This document shows positions 46,549 to 57,892 of a DNA stretch of 62,771 nucleotides, one piece after another. The position numbers and the translations under genes were made by a program. Origin of the DNA: Isosphaeraceae bacterium (GTDB taxonomy: Bacteria; Planctomycetota; Planctomycetia; Isosphaerales; Isosphaeraceae). The stretch spans positions 1 through 62,771 of the forward strand of contig JAJPJC010000071.1 in the NCBI GenBank assembly GCA_021324445.1, read 5' to 3'. Every line of letters starts with the position of its first letter. Position 1 is the stretch's first letter. The notes beneath the pieces are model-generated. The model did no database searches. It worked only from the letters and a program-made list of their open reading frames with translations, and was not told the DNA's origin.

Positions 46549-48897
46549 TCAGCGGGCCAAGCCCGGCGCGGGCCGCTGGCGAAGGACCTGGTAGGAGGCG
46601 GCTCCCTCGGTGATCTCGATCGCCTGATCGGCGGCCAGGTCGCCGAAGGTCTGGGTCGTCCGGCTCGTGGGCCAGGAGACCGTCACCGCGGCGACTCGGG
46701 TCGCATCGCGCAGGCCGATCGATTCGACGAGGCTGTTGCCGCCGGAGCTGGAATTGTTGCCGACGGTGCGGTAGATCGAGCGCCTCCGGCCGTCGGCGGC
46801 CGTGAGGTCGACCCGGATCCTGGCCCCCAGCGCCGCTCGGTTGGTCCTGGTCCCGACCAGCTTGATCTTCAGCCAGTGGCGGCCGTGGCCCGGGTTGCGG
46901 AACAGGAGGTTTTCGGCCGGATCGCCGGGGACCGCCCCTCCCGCCGCGACGAACAGGTCGAGGTCGCCGTCCGCGTCCCAGTCGGCGAAGGAGACGCTGG
47001 TCCCCTCGTCGAGACTCCCGGTGCCCGACGAGAGCGTCACCTCGTCGAAGCGCCGACCGTCCACGTTCTGGAACATCCGGTTGGGGACCAGGCTGGAGAT
47101 CGATCGCCAGCCGTGGCCCACGTAGAGGTCGAGGTAGCCGTCGTTGTCGATGTCGCCGAAGTTGCTCCCCATCGCCGCCAGGGGCCGGTCAAGGCCGACC
47201 TCGCGCGCGACGTCCCGGAAGCCCGCGGCGCCCAGGTTGCGGTACAGCCGAGGGCGTCCCCGCTTCGCGGCTGGACGGCCCAGGGCGCTGGCGGCGATCT
47301 CGGCCAGCCGGGCCTGATGGTCATTGACGTAGAGGTCCAGCCGGCCGTCGTTGTCGAAGTCCCAGAACCAGCAGGCGAAACCGGCCTCGGCTCCGGTGAC
47401 CTCCAGCGAAGGGGCGACGTCGACGAACGTGCCATCTCCCTGGTTCTGGTAGAGGCGGCTGGGCCCGCCCCGGTTCGAGACGTAAAGGTCGGGCCGGCCA
47501 TCGTCATCGTAATCGCCCCAGGCCGCCCCCCTGGCGCAACGCTCGTTGACCACGCCGGCCGCCGCGGCGACGTCTTCGAACGTGCCATCGCCCCGGTTGT
47601 GATAGAGCCGGCAGCGGTTCCGCGGGTCCGGTGTGCGGCCGGCCTCGCTGCCCGCGGGCCGGTACTCGCCGCAGACGAACAGGTCGAGGTAGCCGTCGTT
47701 GTCATAATCGCCCCAGGCGGCCGACCCGGTCGCGATCGGCTCGGCCAGCCCGGCGGGGAGGGTCACATCCTCGAACCGGCCGTCCCCCTGGTTGCTCAGC
47801 AGCGAGAGCCGCATCGGGGCCTCCCAACCCCCGCGCAAGAGCAACACATCCAGGTCGCCGTCATTATCGTAGTCGGCACCGGTGGCGTTCAGGGCGTAGA
47901 TCTGGTCGTCCAGCCCGGCCCGGGCCGAGCCGTCCTCGAACGTGCCGTCGCCGCGGTTGAGGAACAGCGCGGCCCCCCGATCGCTGTTCAGCGAGCAGGT
48001 GAACAGATCGGGCAGGCCGTCGCCGTTGAAATCCTCGAAGAGGCTGCCACCCGCCAGGTTCGGGCCCCGCGCGGTCAGGCCGACCTGGGAGGCCACGTTG
48101 TCGAACCGGCCCAGGTCGCTCGGCGAGCGGAACGCGTCCAGAGGGATCAAGAAGGGACCCGGAACCTGGTCGGGATACTCGCTCAGCCTCATGTACGCCA
48201 GGTTCAGGAGCCAGCGGACGCCGAGATCCTCGGGCCATTTCTCCAGGTAGGCCGTGAATCGCTGGACCGCCGCGCGGGCACCCGGCGAGTGGGCGGGGAC
48301 CGCCGTCCGCGCGATGGGGAAGATCCCGCGGGACGCGCCGGGCCGCTCGCGCGGATCGTCCCCCTCGGCCTGGCGGAGCGCGACAATTCCCAGCAGAGCC
48401 GACCGCCGGGCTCGGTCCGGCTCGGGGATGTCGCTGGGCCGGCCCAGCGTCAAGGCCTGCTGGAAGCAGGCCGCGGCCTCGGCGAATCGACCCTCGTAGA
48501 GGTGGAGCAGGCCGATCTGGTGCTGGAGCAGCGCCGCCGCCGCAACCTCCTCCTTCGGAGGGCGGAACGAGAGCCGGACGTGATCGAAATGGGCCTGCAA
48601 CACGGCCAGCCCCAGGCGGCCCCGCACCCCGATGGCTTCCCGCAGGTCCTGGAGCGACCGCGGGTCGTGGATCGGCGGCGTGTACTGGAGGGCCATGCCG
48701 AAGCCGCCGTCCTCGAGGGAATCCCCGTCGAGGACCAGCCGGCTGGGCTGGATCGGATCGACGACCGGCGGCGTCCCGCGGTCCGCCTGGTCGTCGGGGG
48801 TGGTCGCCATCAGGTACACCAGCACGACCAGCCCCACCAGGGCCGCCAGGCGAAGACTCCAGAACCCGGCGTACGCCAGCCGCGTTCGTGTGTTCAT
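46549..48897 (-). CDS. CRTAC1-family protein
   Basis: This 782-aa protein has one N-terminal membrane segment (about 12-32: FWSLRLAALVGLVVLVYLMA) and a helical region to about 250, part TPR-like. A long FG-GAP propeller follows (DFNGDGLPDLFT, DYDNDGDLDVLL, DYDDDGRPDLYV, DIDNDGYLDLYV) and then an ASPIC/UnbV domain (TRTNRAALGARIRVDLTAAD, VAAVTVSWPTSRTTQTFGDL). It is paralogous to the protein at 50750, but the Cys-rich NCVQCRGESSC segment of that protein reads DDPRERPGASRG here, without cysteines. Its ATG overlaps the stop of the preceding MBL gene by 4 bp (ATGA), so translation is coupled. Confidence 0.9.
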   Translation of the reverse strand: MNTRTRLAYAGFWSLRLAALVGLVVLVYLMATTPDDQADRGTPPVVDPIQPSRLVLDGDSLEDGGFGMALQYTPPIHDPRSLQDLREAIGVRGRLGLAVLQAHFDHVRLSFRPPKEEVAAAALLQHQIGLLHLYEGRFAEAAACFQQALTLGRPSDIPEPDRARRSALLGIVALRQAEGDDPRERPGASRGIFPIARTAVPAHSPGARAAVQRFTAYLEKWPEDLGVRWLLNLAYMRLSEYPDQVPGPFLIPLDAFRSPSDLGRFDNVASQVGLTARGPNLAGGSLFEDFNGDGLPDLFTCSLNSDRGAALFLNRGDGTFEDGSARAGLDDQIYALNATGADYDNDGDLDVLLLRGGWEAPMRLSLLSNQGDGRFEDVTLPAGLAEPIATGSAAWGDYDNDGYLDLFVCGEYRPAGSEAGRTPDPRNRCRLYHNRGDGTFEDVAAAAGVVNERCARGAAWGDYDDDGRPDLYVSNRGGPSRLYQNQGDGTFVDVAPSLEVTGAEAGFACWFWDFDNDGRLDLYVNDHQARLAEIAASALGRPAAKRGRPRLYRNLGAAGFRDVAREVGLDRPLAAMGSNFGDIDNDGYLDLYVGHGWRSISSLVPNRMFQNVDGRRFDEVTLSSGTGSLDEGTSVSFADWDADGDLDLFVAAGGAVPGDPAENLLFRNPGHGRHWLKIKLVGTRTNRAALGARIRVDLTAADGRRRSIYRTVGNNSSSGGNSLVESIGLRDATRVAAVTVSWPTSRTTQTFGDLAADQAIEITEGAASYQVLRQRPAPGLAR

Positions 48898-50555
48898 CGA
48901 TCGAGTCCTCTCGGCGGGCTGTCGGTTGCCAGTTGCAAGCTGCGATACCCCAGTCGATAGTTGTCCGCCAGGATATCCGGCCAATCGGTGTCGTAGAGGT
49001 TGGCATTCTGGCCGTCCACGGGGACCGCGGGCAGCCAGAGGTCCGGCCGGGGTTCGCCCAGCCGGTAGACGGACGCCAGGTAGTCCAGGGTGTTGTCCCG
49101 CGAGCCGGAGATGTCCAGGAACAGCGCGGTTCCCGACCGGACGTGCTGCTTGATGGGGATCCGCCCGGAGAACAGGACGGTCTTGCCGGCCCACCGGAGC
49201 CGATACGCGATCGGGGCCACGCCGCGGCCGCGCAGCGGCAGCGCCGTGACCTCGAACCAGCCGCGCCCGGGCAAGGCCTCGGCCGGGACCAGGGCCGTGC
49301 CGGCCGGGACCGCCTTGGCGATCTCCGCCAGGCCGGCGCCAGCGACGACAACCTGCGGGTGACAGGCTGCCACCAGCTCCCGGAGCCCGGCCGTCGCGGT
49401 CGGATCGCACGAGGTGAGCAGGACGGCGGCCGGTTCCATCGGCTTCCGGCCCAGTTGCTGGAGACGAGCCCGGACGAAGTCGAGCAAACCCGGACCGCCC
49501 GGGGCGTCGACCAGGTAGAGCTTCGACCGGGCGAGGAACACGTAGACCGCACCGCCCTGGAAATCGCCCAGGTAATCCAGGTCCGGCAGCAGCGGCTTGG
49601 GCAGGCCGTCCAGGAAGTCGGCCCCGTCGGCCTGGTACCGCGCCTGGAGGGTCGCCATCTCCGCGATGCCGGCATCGAGGATCTCCTCCCAGCGCGCCCG
49701 TGAGACGCGCGGGCTCTGGGGGGTGGGGTCGGCGCGGGGATGGCCGGGGAGCACCAGGTCGGGGACCGGCAGGGCCCGGAGCAGGCGCAGCGACGCCAGG
49801 TAAGTCTGGGCGTCGCCGCGGTAACGCGGCGGCAGATAGGCCGAGTACGTGCCCAGCGGCCGCGCGATGCGGACGTGCGACTTCTCGTCACCGAGCAGCA
49901 TCGAGATCACGTCGCCGGTAAACAGCGCACGGAGATCGGCTCGCTCCAGCAAGTAGCAGATGCTTCCCGGTGTATGGCCCGGTGTGGCCAGAACGCGAAA
50001 GCGGACGTCGCCGAAGGTGAGCGACTCGCCCCCCTTCAGTTCGACATCCACCGGGGTCGGGTGGAACCGGCCACGCGGCAAGGAGAACGTGCTGTAGAGG
50101 GCCTCGGGAGGCCCACCGGCTCTCAAGACCCCGGCGTCGCCCTGTCCGGCGTAGACCTTGGCCCCCGTGGCGGCCCGCAGGTGCTCGGCCCCTCCGGCAT
50201 GGTCCAGGTGGGCGTGCGTGATCAAGATCGCGCGGACTTGCTTCCAGTCCAGGCCCAGCCTGGTGAGCTGCACCTGGAGAACGCTCGCATCGCTCTCCAG
50301 GCCCGAATCCACCAGGACCAGCCCCTCCGACGTCTCGACGGCGTAGGCCGCGGCCGGCGTCAGGCCGCCCAGGAGGAAGACCCCGGAGCTGAGCTCCATC
50401 GGATAGGGAACCAGGGGCGGCGTAAAGTCCTCGAAACCGGCGGCCCCGACCGTCCCGGGGCCGATTCCCTGCACGAGCACCAGCGACGCCGCCAGCCGGA
50501 AGCCCGGACTGCGTGGAAGCCGGTTCCATCTTCCGAACGAATGAGTCGGTTTCAT
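48894..50555 (-). CDS. Secreted protein with one active-type and one degenerate metallo-beta-lactamase fold
   Basis: In this 553-aa protein a signal peptide (about 18-39) precedes a metallo-beta-lactamase domain with HAHLDHAGG (H114, H116, D118, H119), H194 in TPGHTPGS, D215 in FTGD and H272 in PGHP. These are the expected two-metal ligands. Residues about 333-540 repeat the same fold (KLYLVDAPGGPGLLDFVRAR, AAVLLTSCDPTATAGLRELV, KTVLFSGRIP), but the HxHxDH position reads SCDPTAT, so the second copy should not bind metal. It is probably a periplasmic hydrolase of unknown substrate. It is the first gene of a four-gene minus operon (MBL, CRTAC1, Sec-CRTAC1, di-heme cytochrome) and divergent from 50750. 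Confidence 0.85.
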   Translation of the reverse strand: MKPTHSFGRWNRLPRSPGFRLAASLVLVQGIGPGTVGAAGFEDFTPPLVPYPMELSSGVFLLGGLTPAAAYAVETSEGLVLVDSGLESDASVLQVQLTRLGLDWKQVRAILITHAHLDHAGGAEHLRAATGAKVYAGQGDAGVLRAGGPPEALYSTFSLPRGRFHPTPVDVELKGGESLTFGDVRFRVLATPGHTPGSICYLLERADLRALFTGDVISMLLGDEKSHVRIARPLGTYSAYLPPRYRGDAQTYLASLRLLRALPVPDLVLPGHPRADPTPQSPRVSRARWEEILDAGIAEMATLQARYQADGADFLDGLPKPLLPDLDYLGDFQGGAVYVFLARSKLYLVDAPGGPGLLDFVRARLQQLGRKPMEPAAVLLTSCDPTATAGLRELVAACHPQVVVAGAGLAEIAKAVPAGTALVPAEALPGRGWFEVTALPLRGRGVAPIAYRLRWAGKTVLFSGRIPIKQHVRSGTALFLDISGSRDNTLDYLASVYRLGEPRPDLWLPAVPVDGQNANLYDTDWPDILADNYRLGYRSLQLATDSPPRGLDR

Positions 50556-50577
50556 AGCTCCCAGCTCCCAGTTGCCA

Positions 50578-50622
50578 GTTGCCGGTTTCCAGTGGACCGG
50601 TCTTCAACCGGGAACCGGCAAC
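50578..50622. repeat. 10-bp inverted repeat in a divergent promoter region
   Basis: GTTGCCGGTT at 50578-50587 pairs with AACCGGCAAC at 50613-50622 (25-nt loop), next to short CAGTTGC-type direct repeats. It lies between two divergent cluster genes and could be an operator or a repeat remnant. Confidence 0.6.
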
Positions 50623-50749
50623 TCAGAAACTCATTGTGGCTCTCGGCTCAACCTGAGAGAATAGCACAACCGCCCCGGATTCGCCCGGAGCGCGTGTTCC
50701 ACGTTCGGAATTCGCGTCTTCCGGGACCCGACTCCAACTGAGACGAGCC

Positions 50750-53094
<2,345 letters not shown>

Positions 53095-53101
<7 letters not shown>

Positions 53102-53138
53102 AGGATGAAAGGGGAGGGTCTTTCCCATCCTTCATCCC
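53095..53138 (+). terminator. Terminator-like hairpin between two CRTAC1 genes
   Basis: GGGATG plus AAGGATG at 53095-53107 pairs perfectly with CATCCTTCATCCC at 53126-53138 (13 bp, 18-nt loop). It starts inside the stop codon of the upstream gene and lies before the next gene at 53165. No T-run follows, so it may also be a repeat element. Confidence 0.55.
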
Positions 53139-53164
53139 TGCTCAGTAGATCCCAGTAGGCTCGC

Positions 53165-56149
53165 ATGCGATCGATACCGAAAGGGCTCCCCGGCGGCAAG
53201 GTGGTCGGGACTCTCCTGGTGGGCCTGGTGCTGGTGGTGGTCCTGGCCCTGGTGAGCGGCTGGGCGGCGCGGTCCTGGTCGGCGCACCGTCGGCGCGGCG
53301 AGCTGGCCGCGGCGCGGCAGGAGATGGCGGCCGGACGGCTGGGCTCAGCCCGGAAGCGGCTGGCGCGGCTGGCGGCGGAGCAGCCGGACCAGGCCGAGGT
53401 CGCCTATGAGCTCGGCCGCTGCGAGGCGGCGCGGGGCCGGCCCGAGGCCGCGCTGGCAGCCTGGGCCCGCGTCCGCCCCGATTCGCCGTGGGCCACGCCC
53501 GCGGCGCTGGCATTCGCCCAGGCCGCGGTCGCGCTGGGTCGGATCGCCGCGGCCGAGCGCATCCTGCACGCGGCGCTGCGGCAGGCCAGCCCCGAACTCC
53601 CCGCCGTGCGGCACCTGCTGTTGACCCTCCTGGGCCAGCAGGGCCGGCTCACCGAGGCCCGCCGCTTGATCGAATCGCTCTGGAGCGACTCCGCGGCTCG
53701 CCCGCTGTCGGAACAGGCCGACCGGCTCGCCATGGTCCGCGAGCACGCGGGGCTCGACCTGGAGAAGTTCCCCCTGGAGTGGAACCAGCGCCTGCTCGAG
53801 GGGGGGGCAGCTCCAGCCACCGAGGAGGACCGGCGCACCCTGGCCCTGACCCGAGCCTACCTGGCCACGCGTGCGGGTGACTTCGCGCGTGCGGAGACGG
53901 AGCTCGAATCGTGCCTGGCGCGCTGGCCCGAGGACTCGATGGTCTGGAAGGCTCGGCTGGAGTGGGCCGTCGCCGCAGGCCGGGTCGGGCCGGCCGGCGC
54001 GGCGATCGACCACCTGCCGGCTCGCCTGCTCGACGCCGCTGAACGCCTCGACCTCGCCGCCTGGTTCGCCCGGCAGCAGCATGACTCCGGGGCCGAGCGC
54101 CGCGCCCTGGAGGCGTTGATCGCGCGCGAGCCCGGGCGGACCGCCGCACTCACGCGCCTGGCCGAGCTGCTCCACCAGGCGGGTGAGACCGCGGCCGCCG
54201 CTTCCTGCCGTCGCCGCAAGGCCGAGCTGGACGCCGCGCTGGACCGTTACAACGAGCTCTACAAGGAGAACCGCTATGCCGAGCACCTCCCGGAGCTGGC
54301 CTCGCTGGCGGAACGACTCGGGCGGACCTTCGAGGCCCGCGCGTTCTGGGAGCTGATCGCGGCGCGCCAGCCCGCGCACCCGGCGGCCAGCGCCGCGATG
54401 GCCCGCATGAGTCGAGGCGTGGCCGGCGGCTCGACGCCTGCCGGCAGCCTCGGAGATGTGCTGGCCGCCGAGTTCGGCCCGATCGCGGCACACCCTCCCG
54501 TGGGATCGGTGCGCGGCCGACCCGATCACGGCCCGATCCCTCACTTCGAAGATTGCGCCGCGGCTGCGGGGCTGGCCGAGTTCGTTCAGGACAACGGCGT
54601 CTCTCCCATCCATCAACTTCCCGAGATGGCCAGCGGCGGCGTGGGCCTGCTCGACTTCGACGGCGACGGGTTCCTCGACGTCTACTGCGTCCAGGGAGGT
54701 GTCTTTCCCCCCGGCCCGAACGCCTCCTACTCGGGCGACAGGCTGTTTCGCAACCGGGGCGATGGCACGTTCGAAGACGTCACCGAGCGGTCGGGGATCC
54801 GTGGTCTACCGCGCGGTTACGGCCACGGCGTTGCGGTGGGGGATTACGATCGGGATGGCCGTCCCGACGTGTTCGTCACCCGATGGCGGTCCTACGCCCT
54901 GTACCACAACCGGGGTCACGGGACGTTCGAGGACGCCACCGAGCGAGCCGGGCTGGGTGGCGACCGCGACTGGCCGACCTCGGCCGCTTTCGCCGACCTG
55001 GACAATGACGGCGACCTGGACTTATACGTCTGCCACTACGGGGTCTGGGACACGGCCAATCCGCGGATTTGCAAGGATCCGACGGCAACCCTCATCCTGA
55101 CCTGCGACCCCCGCTCGATCGAGCCGCTCCCCGACCACGTCTTCCGCAACGACGGCGGCCGGTTCGTCGACGTCACGGCCGCGGCCGGGATCGTCGACCG
55201 CGACGGCCGGGGCCTGGGTGTCGTCGCGGCCGACCTGGACGGGGACGGGCGGATCGACCTGTTCGTCGCCAACGACAGCACGGCGAACTACCTCTTCCGC
55301 AACCGGGGTGGGTTTCAGTTCGAGGAGGTCGGGCACGCCGCGGGGCTCGCGGCCAATGCCGCCGGGGGCTACCAGGCCGGCATGGGTGTGGCCTGCGGCG
55401 ACCTCGACGGCGACGGCCAGCCCGACCTGGCCGTCACCAATTTCTACGGCGAGTCCACCACGCTGTTCCACAACCTGGGCCAGGGACTCTTCGCCGATCA
55501 CACGGCAGCCGCCGGCCTGGCGGCGCCCAGCCGGCACCGGCTGGGCTTTGGCGTGGCGTTCTTCGATGCCAACAACGACGGCTGGCTCGACCTGATGACC
55601 GCCAACGGTCACATCAGCGACCAGCGCCCGCTGTTCCCCTACGCGATGACGGCACAATTGTTCGCAGGTGGTTCGGGGGGTGCGCTGCGCGACGTGACGG
55701 CTCAGGCCGGTCCGCCGTTCCAGCAGGCTTGCGTCGGCCGCGGGCTGGCCGTCGGCGACCTGGATAACGACGGCCGGCTCGATGCCGTGATGGTCGCCCA
55801 GAATGAGCCGCTGGTCGTCTTCCGCAACCAGACCGGCCCCGGCCGAGGCCACTTCGTCACCTTCCGGCTGGAAGGGACGACGTCGAATCGTGATGGGATC
55901 GGCGCCGTGGTGGCCGTCGCGGCCGGCGGCCGCACGCGCGTCGCGCCGCGGCTGGGAGGCGGCAGCTACCAGTCCGCTGGTGACGGCCGCCTCCACTTCG
56001 GACTCGGGCCGGCAAACTGGGTCGACTCGGTCGAGGTGCGCTGGCCGTCGGGTCGGGTCGATCGGCACGGCAACCTCGCGGCCGACCGCGGATATCGCTT
56101 GCGGGAGGGCGATGCGGCGGTGAGACCTCTGCAAGGCTTCCACCGCTGA
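53165..56149 (+). CDS. CRTAC1-family protein with N-terminal TPR region
   Basis: In this 994-aa protein a membrane anchor (about 13-34: VVGTLLVGLVLVVVLALVSG) is followed by ~420 residues of TPR-like repeats (RRGELAAARQEMAAGRLGSA, VALGRIAAAERILHAALRQA). Then come FG-GAP repeats (DFDGDGFLDVYC, DYDRDGRPDVFV, DLDNDGDLDLYV, DLDGDGQPDLAV, DANNDGWLDLMT) and ASPIC/UnbV (TTSNRDGIGAVVAVAAGGRT, WVDSVEVRWPSG). It is a close paralogue of 27298-30342, with the same order of parts and many identical segments (RTRVAPRLGGGSYQSA-like C-terminal motif). It is followed by the second DUF1559-lipoprotein-TPR set, which supports segmental duplication. Confidence 0.9.
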   Translation: MRSIPKGLPGGKVVGTLLVGLVLVVVLALVSGWAARSWSAHRRRGELAAARQEMAAGRLGSARKRLARLAAEQPDQAEVAYELGRCEAARGRPEAALAAWARVRPDSPWATPAALAFAQAAVALGRIAAAERILHAALRQASPELPAVRHLLLTLLGQQGRLTEARRLIESLWSDSAARPLSEQADRLAMVREHAGLDLEKFPLEWNQRLLEGGAAPATEEDRRTLALTRAYLATRAGDFARAETELESCLARWPEDSMVWKARLEWAVAAGRVGPAGAAIDHLPARLLDAAERLDLAAWFARQQHDSGAERRALEALIAREPGRTAALTRLAELLHQAGETAAAASCRRRKAELDAALDRYNELYKENRYAEHLPELASLAERLGRTFEARAFWELIAARQPAHPAASAAMARMSRGVAGGSTPAGSLGDVLAAEFGPIAAHPPVGSVRGRPDHGPIPHFEDCAAAAGLAEFVQDNGVSPIHQLPEMASGGVGLLDFDGDGFLDVYCVQGGVFPPGPNASYSGDRLFRNRGDGTFEDVTERSGIRGLPRGYGHGVAVGDYDRDGRPDVFVTRWRSYALYHNRGHGTFEDATERAGLGGDRDWPTSAAFADLDNDGDLDLYVCHYGVWDTANPRICKDPTATLILTCDPRSIEPLPDHVFRNDGGRFVDVTAAAGIVDRDGRGLGVVAADLDGDGRIDLFVANDSTANYLFRNRGGFQFEEVGHAAGLAANAAGGYQAGMGVACGDLDGDGQPDLAVTNFYGESTTLFHNLGQGLFADHTAAAGLAAPSRHRLGFGVAFFDANNDGWLDLMTANGHISDQRPLFPYAMTAQLFAGGSGGALRDVTAQAGPPFQQACVGRGLAVGDLDNDGRLDAVMVAQNEPLVVFRNQTGPGRGHFVTFRLEGTTSNRDGIGAVVAVAAGGRTRVAPRLGGGSYQSAGDGRLHFGLGPANWVDSVEVRWPSGRVDRHGNLAADRGYRLREGDAAVRPLQGFHR

Positions 56150-56311
56150 TACCCTGTTCACGCAATGCGCCGCGGTGCTGCAGGCTGATTCTGTGACTCT
56201 TCCCGGCCGCTGACGCAAACTGTGGACGCCATGTCGGGCCGAAGCGCCGACTTCTTGTAACCAGCCCGGCCCACACCCACACCAAAAACGTGTGGGAGCC
56301 GGAATAGGCTC

Positions 56312-56371
56312 TTGCGATTCCTGGTTGGAGTGTTAACTTCAAAGGATGGGTCCGATTGATCTCATCTCTCT
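56312..56371 (+). promoter_or_regulatory. Predicted promoter and conserved leader of the second DUF1559 gene
   Basis: TTGCGA at 56312-56317, 16 bp, and TAACTT at 56334-56339; then from 56348 the block GGGTCCGATTG with CTCATC. The upstream TAGGCTCTTGCGA is identical to that before 35563. The distance from the leader block to the ATG is 42 nt here against 44 nt there. Confidence 0.6.
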
Positions 56372-56389
56372 TCTGGGGGGTCATCGCTC

Positions 56390-57526
56390 ATGAATACGGC
56401 GAGGCGTCAGGTTCGACCCGGTTTTACGCTGATCGAGCTCCTGGTGGTGATTGCGATCATCGCGGTCTTGATCGCCCTGCTCCTGCCGGCGGTGCAGTCG
56501 GCCCGCGAGGCCGCGCGGCGGGCACAATGCACCAACAACCTGAAGCAGCTCGGGCTGGCCGTGCACAATTACCATTCGACGTACAATGCCTTCCCAGCCG
56601 AGGACATGTGGATGGGGGCGACGATGAGTAGTCCCGGGAATGGGAGCTGGGGGTGGAACGCCAGTTGGCCGGTCTGCCTGCTGCCGAACCTGGAGCAGCA
56701 GCCCATTTACAACGCCTACAATGCTGATTGGACTCCCGACTATGTCGTCAATCAGACCACGGTCGCGTTCAATGCCTTGGCGGTGTTGCTCTGTCCCTCC
56801 GACAACCAGAAGGCTCGTCCCAACTATCCCTGGGCGCCGATGAACTACTGCGGCAACCACGGCGGGCCGGGCGTGATCCGCAACTTCGCGGGCACGATCG
56901 TGCCGTTCTTCACTTGCTCGACCACGAATCAAATCCCGATCAACGGCTGGGCCGTCGGCACCTGCTGGTGGGGCGCCGACAGCAACCTCGGCTTCTTCGG
57001 CTTGGAAGGCATCACCGACGGCAGCTCGAACACGGCACTGTTCAGCGAGAGGCTGCTCGGGGCTGCCGCGGCCGACAACTTGCAGCCGACCGCCGGGAAT
57101 TCCTCCAATGCCAGGCGGGGAATCTACATTCTCACGAGCCTGCCCATCACCTATAACTCCGGCAACATGCAGGCCGCTTTGCAAGGCATGCAAATGTGCC
57201 AGGGAATGGCGGGGACGACCCCTTCCAATACGGGGTGGCTCCAAGGGTTCTCCTGGACGCTGGGATTCCCCTGGCACATCGTCGTCAACCGGTACACCCA
57301 TTACAACACGCCGAACAAGCTGACGTGCCTCAACCCGAACGACCCGGGCGGGCTCTGGGGCGGCACCAGCGGGCTGGTGACGGTCAGCAGCAACCATCCC
57401 GGCGGCGTGAACGTTTGCTTCGCCGATGGCTCGGTTCGATTCGTCAAGGACTCGGTCAGCGCGCAATCGTGGTGGGCCATCGGCACCCGGAACGGGGGCG
57501 AGACCCTCAGCTCCGACTCCTACTGA
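56390..57526 (+). CDS. DUF1559 prepilin-like protein
   Basis: This 378-aa protein is a paralogue of 35563-36705 and shares most of its length. The type IV prepilin leader reads [20 protein letters not shown] after a short basic start; the pilin-like helix and DUF1559 core follow ([20 protein letters not shown]), and the C-terminus is [20 protein letters not shown]. It should be cleaved by a prepilin peptidase and exposed outside the cell. The ATG at 56390 follows a G-rich ribosome site (GGGGGG). A lipoprotein gene follows 67 bp later, as in the first copy. Confidence 0.93.
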   Translation: MNTARRQVRPGFTLIELLVVIAIIAVLIALLLPAVQSAREAARRAQCTNNLKQLGLAVHNYHSTYNAFPAEDMWMGATMSSPGNGSWGWNASWPVCLLPNLEQQPIYNAYNADWTPDYVVNQTTVAFNALAVLLCPSDNQKARPNYPWAPMNYCGNHGGPGVIRNFAGTIVPFFTCSTTNQIPINGWAVGTCWWGADSNLGFFGLEGITDGSSNTALFSERLLGAAAADNLQPTAGNSSNARRGIYILTSLPITYNSGNMQAALQGMQMCQGMAGTTPSNTGWLQGFSWTLGFPWHIVVNRYTHYNTPNKLTCLNPNDPGGLWGGTSGLVTVSSNHPGGVNVCFADGSVRFVKDSVSAQSWWAIGTRNGGETLSSDSY

Positions 57527-57593
57527 GCGGAGCAGGGCGCGACGCGGATCCGCGTGGGATAATGATCATCGCATCGATTTCGGAGATTGGCTC

Positions 57594-57845
57594 ATGAAGA
57601 GACGCGTGCTCGGTGGCCTGACGCCCATGCCCTGGGTCCTCTCCCTCGGCCTGGTGGGCTGTGGAAGCGCCGGTGTCGACACGGGGGTGCCCCGAGACAC
57701 CTCCAAGTCGGATGTCCCGCTCGACGCCGTCTCGACCGATATGGGCGGGCGGATGTCCAAAGACGTGGCCAAGGCAAACGCGAAAGTGAAAGCCGCAACA
57801 GCGCAACCCAGTCCCAGCGGCGAGGCACCAGCCGAAAAGCCATGA
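57594..57845 (+). CDS. Small lipoprotein linked to DUF1559 (second copy)
   Basis: This 83-aa protein is a paralogue of the one at 36940. The lipobox SLGLVGC is followed by GSAGVDTGVPRDTSKSDVPL, clearly aligned with the first copy. The C-terminal half is charged and Ala-rich (KANAKVKAATAQPSPSGEAP). It should be lipid-anchored. The same order DUF1559 then lipoprotein in both places indicates joint function and duplication as a unit. It ends beside a bidirectional hairpin shared with the convergent TPR gene. Confidence 0.78.
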   Translation: MKRRVLGGLTPMPWVLSLGLVGCGSAGVDTGVPRDTSKSDVPLDAVSTDMGGRMSKDVAKANAKVKAATAQPSPSGEAPAEKP

Positions 57846-57867
57846 AACTTGTGTGAAAGGGTCGCGA

Positions 57868-57892
57868 CCTCAGCGTGTGATCAGCGCTGAGG
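57868..57892. terminator. Bidirectional terminator-like hairpin
   Basis: CCTCAGCG (57868-57875) and CGCTGAGG (57885-57892) form a perfect 8-bp stem with a 9-nt loop between the convergent ends of the lipoprotein and TPR genes. Its right arm overlaps the last codons of the minus-strand gene. Confidence 0.6.

Noticed and set aside
46438..48960. An 840-codon open frame on the plus strand
   Set aside because: It lies wholly opposite a CRTAC1 gene and has no recognisable domain; compositional artefact.
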